Source of the DNA: Streptomyces sp. NBS 14/10
GTDB taxonomy: Bacteria > Actinomycetota > Actinomycetes > Streptomycetales > Streptomycetaceae
Length of the DNA: 40,631 bases
Reading direction: 5' to 3'
Assembly: GCF_002224125.1 (NCBI RefSeq)
Contig: NZ_NCSM01000062.1
Coordinates: forward strand, 1 to 40,631
Shown one piece after another: positions 37,538-40,631 of this stretch. Every line of letters starts with the position of its first letter. Position 1 is the stretch's first letter. The position numbers were made by a program, and so were the translations under genes. The notes under the pieces are model-generated. The model did not search any database. It worked only from the letters and a program-made list of their open reading frames with translations, and was not told the origin of the DNA.

Positions 37538-38023
37538 ATGACAACACCGCCCACACCTGATCACTGGCACTGCTACCGCTGGACGGGGGAACGCCGAACC
37601 TATGACGATGAGTCCGCACGTCGGCCGCCCCATCTCGTCGTCCAGAACATGTCGCCCCAGGAGTGGAAGCAGATCGCAGCCGCCAGCCCTACCTTCATGG
37701 CAAGTGATGTACCGCCCCTGGAGGTAGCGCACTGGCTGCTACGCCCAGCCAGAACGATCAAGGCGACCTTCAAAGAGCCGGAGAAAGCCTCAGCCTGGTA
37801 CCAAGACCAGGTCACCGAACTGACTCCCACCTTCATGACCCACCACGACAAAAACCCCACCCGACAAGCCGAACGCTTCGCCGCCGCCGACGACCGGCTC
37901 AGCTGGGGCGGAGACGTCGTCGGCGGCTGGTATCTGCGAGGCACCGGATTCGCCTCAGTGCAGTTGGTCGCCTGCAGCGCGAACCGGATCCGCCCGACCA
38001 TCCCCTGCCCGACACTCCCCTAA
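37538..38023 (+). CDS. Hypothetical protein
   Basis: 161 aa from the ATG at 37538 with GCAGGAG at 37526-37532. The sequence is rich in Trp, His and Pro (DHWHCYRWTGERRTYDDES, EVAHWLLRPARTIKATF, YLRGTGFASVQLVAC) and looks like a small globular alpha/beta protein. I recognise no domain. Its TAA stop lies inside the first of the IS-end-like repeats (38019-38040), so its last residues may have been altered by that insertion. Confidence 0.6.
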   Translation: MTTPPTPDHWHCYRWTGERRTYDDESARRPPHLVVQNMSPQEWKQIAAASPTFMASDVPPLEVAHWLLRPARTIKATFKEPEKASAWYQDQVTELTPTFMTHHDKNPTRQAERFAAADDRLSWGGDVVGGWYLRGTGFASVQLVACSANRIRPTIPCPTLP

Positions 38024-38040
38024 GACCTGTCCGGCGGATC

Positions 38041-38148
38041 TTGTGACCGTCGTGGTCTCGGGTCATTGGTCGGCGGACGGTGCGTGGGACGAGATCTTCG
38101 CGGCTGTCCTCAGCAAGGGGCCGACCCGAACGGTCCGGCGGACCGCTA
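38041..38148 (+). pseudogene. Relic of an IS transposase N-terminal region
   Basis: The translation from 38043 reads GHWSADGAWDEIFAAVLS, which resembles the RWSxDGTWxxI helix found near the start of IS5-family transposases. It breaks down after about 25 residues and runs into a copy of the terminal repeat. No DDE catalytic region is present. The stretch 38024-38256 holds this relic and repeat copies only. Confidence 0.45.
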
Positions 38149-38256
38149 GGGCTCGTCCGGCGGATCATGGGCCGGGCCAGGGCCGGACCGAGGCGAGGGC
38201 CGGCCAGTGCCCTAATCGTGTTGACCGCCGCCGGCAGGCAGTGCTGGAGTCGGCAC

Positions 38257-38997
38257 GTGGACAGCATCCCCGCCAACCGGCGGCTCTGGAACCGGATCAG
38301 CAGCGCCTACCAGCACGAGCACGACCCGCAAATCGGCGCCACACCCCGGCTGTGGGGCATGTACTCCATCCCCGACGCGCATCTGCACGCCCTGGGCGAC
38401 GTCACCGGCAAGCGCGTCCTCGAACTCGGCTGCGGCGCCGGCCAGTGGTCCAGGGCGCTCGCCGCCGAGGGCGCCACCGTGGTCGGGCTCGACCTGTCCG
38501 AAGCCCAACTCGCCGCAGCGGCCCGCGCGATGGGAGCGGCCCGCTACCCGCTGGTGCAAGGCGCCGCCGAACAACTCCCCTTCGCCGCCGACAGCTTCGA
38601 CCTGGTGTTCTGCGACTTCGGTGGGCTCAGCTGGGCGCCCCCGCACCTGGCCGTCCCGCAGGCCGCACGCGTCTTGGTCCGAGGCGGGCGCCTGGTGTTC
38701 AACGTCGCCAGCCCATGGTTCGAAGCTTGCTACGACGAAGCCGCCAGCCGCGTGACCACGACGCTGCGGCAGGACTACTTCGGGCTGAACACCATCGCCG
38801 AAGACGACGGCGCGACCAGCTATCAGCTCACCTACGGCGGCTGGGTCAAGGTCCTGCGCGGCGCGGGTCTCATCATCGACGACCTCATCGAGCCGCGGCC
38901 CGAACTCGGAACACCCAACGGCTACAACGAAACCGACCCACCCGACTGGGCACACCGCTGGCCGGCGGAACTGCTCTGGGTAACCCACAAACCGTAA
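38257..38997 (+). CDS. Class I SAM-dependent methyltransferase
   Basis: 246 aa from a GTG at 38257, with GGAG 7 nt upstream. The SAM-binding motif I is VLELGCGAGQWSRALA, followed by VVGLDLSEAQL (acidic loop), AEQLPFAADSFDLVFCDFG and the motif III-like ARVLVRGGRLVFNVASP. These place it among the Methyltransf_11/25 small-molecule enzymes. The N-terminus WNRISSAYQHEHDPQIG is like the group that precedes secondary-metabolite or unknown methylations. Substrate unknown. The whole gene is bracketed by IS-end-like direct repeats, so acquisition by transposition is likely. Confidence 0.88.
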   Translation: MDSIPANRRLWNRISSAYQHEHDPQIGATPRLWGMYSIPDAHLHALGDVTGKRVLELGCGAGQWSRALAAEGATVVGLDLSEAQLAAAARAMGAARYPLVQGAAEQLPFAADSFDLVFCDFGGLSWAPPHLAVPQAARVLVRGGRLVFNVASPWFEACYDEAASRVTTTLRQDYFGLNTIAEDDGATSYQLTYGGWVKVLRGAGLIIDDLIEPRPELGTPNGYNETDPPDWAHRWPAELLWVTHKP

Positions 38998-39064
38998 GTT
39001 CCGCCGCGCCGAGACGTGAGGGCATCCCCTCGCCGCGCAGGCCTAAGACCCGTCCGGCGGACCG

Positions 39065-39400
39065 CTAGCCCTCTGGGTAGAAGAGGAACAGCGTGCAGCC
39101 GGTGGTGGTCGAGGGCATATGCCACGACCCGGCCGGGGCGTGCAGGAACGTGCCGGCCGGGTAGTCGCGTGCTCCGTCGTTGAAGGTGCCGGCAACCACG
39201 TAGACCTCCTCCGGGCCGGGCTCGTGGACGTCGCGGTGCGGCCAGGAGGTGCCCGCCTCCATCTCCAGCACGTCGGCGTGCGCGCCGGCCGGCCCCCGCC
39301 AGAGGGGACGCAGCCGGATCCCGGGGAACAGGTCACGGACCGGGGATTCGTCGACAGAGACGGAGGTGTAGCCCTCCTGCGCAAGGATCTCGGGGTGCAT
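39065..39400 (-). CDS. Cupin (ChrR-like) domain protein
   Basis: 111 aa from the ATG at 39400. A single cupin barrel with the metal-site motif SWPHRDVHEPGPEEVYVVAGTF, then GARDYPAGTFLHAPAGSWH. The pattern matches ChrR-like cupins and anti-oxidant or acetylacetone-cleaving-type enzymes. The stop codon lies inside the right-hand IS-end-like repeat. Divergent from a GlxA-type regulator 55-73 bp away, which probably controls it. Confidence 0.82.
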   Translation of the reverse strand: MHPEILAQEGYTSVSVDESPVRDLFPGIRLRPLWRGPAGAHADVLEMEAGTSWPHRDVHEPGPEEVYVVAGTFNDGARDYPAGTFLHAPAGSWHMPSTTTGCTLFLFYPEG

Positions 39401-39454
39401 GCCCGCAACAGTGCCGTGCGTGGGCCGCGGCAGGACAGAGTCTGAGATGACACC

Positions 39455-40408
39455 ATGGGGTACTTTTCTGCCATGCATCGCGTGGTAGCCCTGGTGCGGC
39501 CAGTGCAGTCGACGTTCGAGCTCGGCTGCGCCGTCGAGGTCTTCGGCACGAAGCGGTCAGGGGTGCCGGAGCATTACGCATTCGAGACGTGTACGGAGAC
39601 GCCCGGCCCAGTGCCGACCACGGGCGGGTACGCGATATCCGTGTTGCAGGACCTGTCGGCGCTCGAGGCCGCGGACACCGTGATCATCCCGGGCTGGCTG
39701 CCGGTGGAGGAGCCGCTCTCCGATCCCGTACGCCGGGCTGTGCTGCGGGCGCACGCGCGTGGGGCGCGGCTGGTCACGATCTGCTCCGGGGTGTTCGCGC
39801 TGGCCCGCACCGGACTGTTGGACGGCCGCTCGGCCACCACGCACTGGGCGCGCGCCGAGCAGCTGCGGCGGGAGTTCCCCCGGGTGCGCGTGGAGCCGGA
39901 CAGGCTCTACGTGGATCACGGTGACGTCGCCACCAGCGCCGGTGCGGGCGCGGGGTTCGACCTGTGCCTGCATCTGGTCCGGCACGACCACGGGGCCGCG
40001 TACGCCGCCCTGCTCGCGCGGCACATGGTGCTGCCGCCGCATCGCGAGGGCGGCCAGGCGCAGTACGCGCCGCCTCCACCGCCCGGGGATGCGCTGGGCG
40101 GCCTGCTCGGATGGGCCGACGAGCGCCTTGAGACACCGTTGTCGGTGGACGACCTGGCCGCGTACCTCGGCGTCTCACCCCGCACCCTGGCCCGACGCTT
40201 CGCCGACCAGCTCGGCACGAGTCCGGGTGCATGGTTGCTCTCCCGACGGGTGGCCGCGGCACGCACCCTGCTGGAGGAGACAGACCTGCCAGTCGAGGCG
40301 ATCGCGGCCCGCGTCGGCCTCAGCTCCGCGGTCAACCTGCGCCGCCGCTTCCGCGACCGGACAGGCACGACCCCGGGCGCCTACCGGCGAGCGTTCCGGG
40401 TCCCATGA
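39455..40408 (+). CDS. GlxA-family AraC regulator (DJ-1/PfpI plus HTH)
   Basis: 317 aa from the ATG at 39455; an ATG at 39473 (MHRVVALVRP) is equally plausible. The N-terminal DJ-1/PfpI-like domain has VVALVRPVQSTFELGCAVEVFG, DTVIIPGW and the nucleophile-elbow Cys in LVTICSGVFALARTGLLDGR. The C-terminal AraC helix-turn-helix pair spans about 210-310 (LSVDDLAAYLGVSPRTLARRFADQLGTSPGAWL; LPVEAIAARVGLSSAVNLRRRFRDRTGTTPGAYR). A cytoplasmic transcription factor, probably of the divergent cupin gene. Confidence 0.92.
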   Translation: MGYFSAMHRVVALVRPVQSTFELGCAVEVFGTKRSGVPEHYAFETCTETPGPVPTTGGYAISVLQDLSALEAADTVIIPGWLPVEEPLSDPVRRAVLRAHARGARLVTICSGVFALARTGLLDGRSATTHWARAEQLRREFPRVRVEPDRLYVDHGDVATSAGAGAGFDLCLHLVRHDHGAAYAALLARHMVLPPHREGGQAQYAPPPPPGDALGGLLGWADERLETPLSVDDLAAYLGVSPRTLARRFADQLGTSPGAWLLSRRVAAARTLLEETDLPVEAIAARVGLSSAVNLRRRFRDRTGTTPGAYRRAFRVP

Positions 40409-40437
40409 TTCGCCGGGCAGGCCCTCCGCGCGGAAAG

Positions 40438-40469
40438 CCGATGGCCCCCGCGGGGGCGGGGGCCATCGG
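40438..40469 (+). terminator. Terminator after the AraC-type regulator
   Basis: CCGATGGCCCCCG (40438-40450) pairs perfectly with CGGGGGCCATCGG (40457-40469) around 6 nt. It lies between the regulator and the convergent partial gene and can serve both. Confidence 0.8.
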
Positions 40470-40555
40470 GGCGGGAAGCCGGGGGGAGTCGGCTCCCCGA
40501 GTCTGTGGGCCGGGTTGGCCGGCCGGTCGTCAGCTGGGTGGGTTAGTCGGACGGG

Positions 40556-40631
40556 TTAGTCGAGGGCGTTGGACAGGTCGCTCTGCCAGTAGGTGACCTG
40601 GGCGGTGTCGTCGATGTAGACGGAGCCGCCG
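40556..40631 (-). CDS. 3' end of an unidentified gene (partial)
   Basis: The last 24 codons read GGSVYIDDTAQVTYWQSDLS and four more residues, then TAA (40558-40556). The beta-rich ending with Trp and Tyr would suit a secreted carbohydrate-binding or hydrolase domain, but this is too short to name. Codon third positions are G/C-rich, supporting coding. GGGTTAGTCG, which contains the stop, is duplicated 14 nt away at 40540-40549. Confidence 0.5.
   Translation of the reverse strand, partial: GGSVYIDDTAQVTYWQSDLSNALD

Larger units (their letters stand above)
38019..39068. repeat. IS-end-like direct repeats bracketing a methyltransferase cassette
   Basis: A 22-bp sequence containing GTCCGGCGGA occurs at 38019-38040 and, with two mismatches, at 39042-39063. 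The 17-mer GTCCGGCGGACCGCTAG is at 38133-38149 and again at 39052-39068. A further copy, GGGCTCGTCCGGCGGATCA, is at 38149-38167. These resemble the terminal sequences of Streptomyces IS5-family elements. The methyltransferase gene lies between them. Confidence 0.75.

Overview
This window is chromosomal DNA from a high-GC actinomycete, almost certainly a Streptomyces. Codon third positions are overwhelmingly G or C, and GTG/TTG starts and GTGA/ATGA stop-start overlaps are common. Three putative genes carry the rare TTA codon that in Streptomyces depends on the bldA tRNA. Most of the window is conserved core chromosome; the order sdhCDAB, SCO4848-type protein, D-Ala-D-Ala carboxypeptidase, YihY, 2'-5' RNA ligase, trpS, glyA is one I recall from Streptomyces (remembered, not searched).

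Layout. 1-705: long imperfect inverted repeat with an intrinsic terminator inside. 712-2553: azlCD-type amino-acid exporter divergent from an XRE-cupin regulator. 2573-6011: lipoprotein resembling the SecD P1-head, a B12-dependent acyl-CoA mutase large subunit, and an L,D-transpeptidase. 6206-9316: membrane-anchored acidic protein, ECF sigma factor and DUF4328 membrane protein. 9666-12245: GH20 hexosaminidase lipoprotein and an OHCU-decarboxylase-like protein. 12402-15814: succinate dehydrogenase sdhCDAB. 15940-17801: a two-gene AAA ATPase plus TOPRIM-like DUF4276 island between two near-identical hairpins. 17956-20997: VanZ-RDD membrane protein and a degenerate Ser/Thr kinase. 21123-25871: MMPL transporter divergent from a two-component system. 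25888-30539: metallophosphoesterase, SCO4848-like protein, D,D-carboxypeptidase, YihY protein and 2'-5' RNA ligase. 30755-34400: trpS, an ECF sigma factor with an overlapping partner, and glyA behind a ZTP riboswitch. 34469-38023: accessory block of a TPR regulator (two TTA codons), a SLOG protein and translationally coupled small proteins. 38019-39068: methyltransferase cassette bracketed by IS-end-like direct repeats. 39065-40408: cupin protein divergent from a GlxA/AraC regulator. 40556-40631: 3' end of an unidentified gene.

The strongest candidates for something new are: (i) the ATPase + DUF4276 pair, architecturally like OLD/PARIS-type ATPase-TOPRIM defence modules, with a TTA codon in the second gene and what looks like a duplicated sdhB terminator on both sides; (ii) a recurring pattern in which a stop codon and its flank are tandemly duplicated just downstream of genes, in frame with 15-nt period after the mutase, trpS and glyA; (iii) a predicted pseudokinase, an OHCU-decarboxylase homologue lacking its catalytic histidine motif, and a histidine kinase with a Cys/Trp-rich cytoplasmic N-terminus. 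All functional statements are read from sequence motifs; no database search was run.
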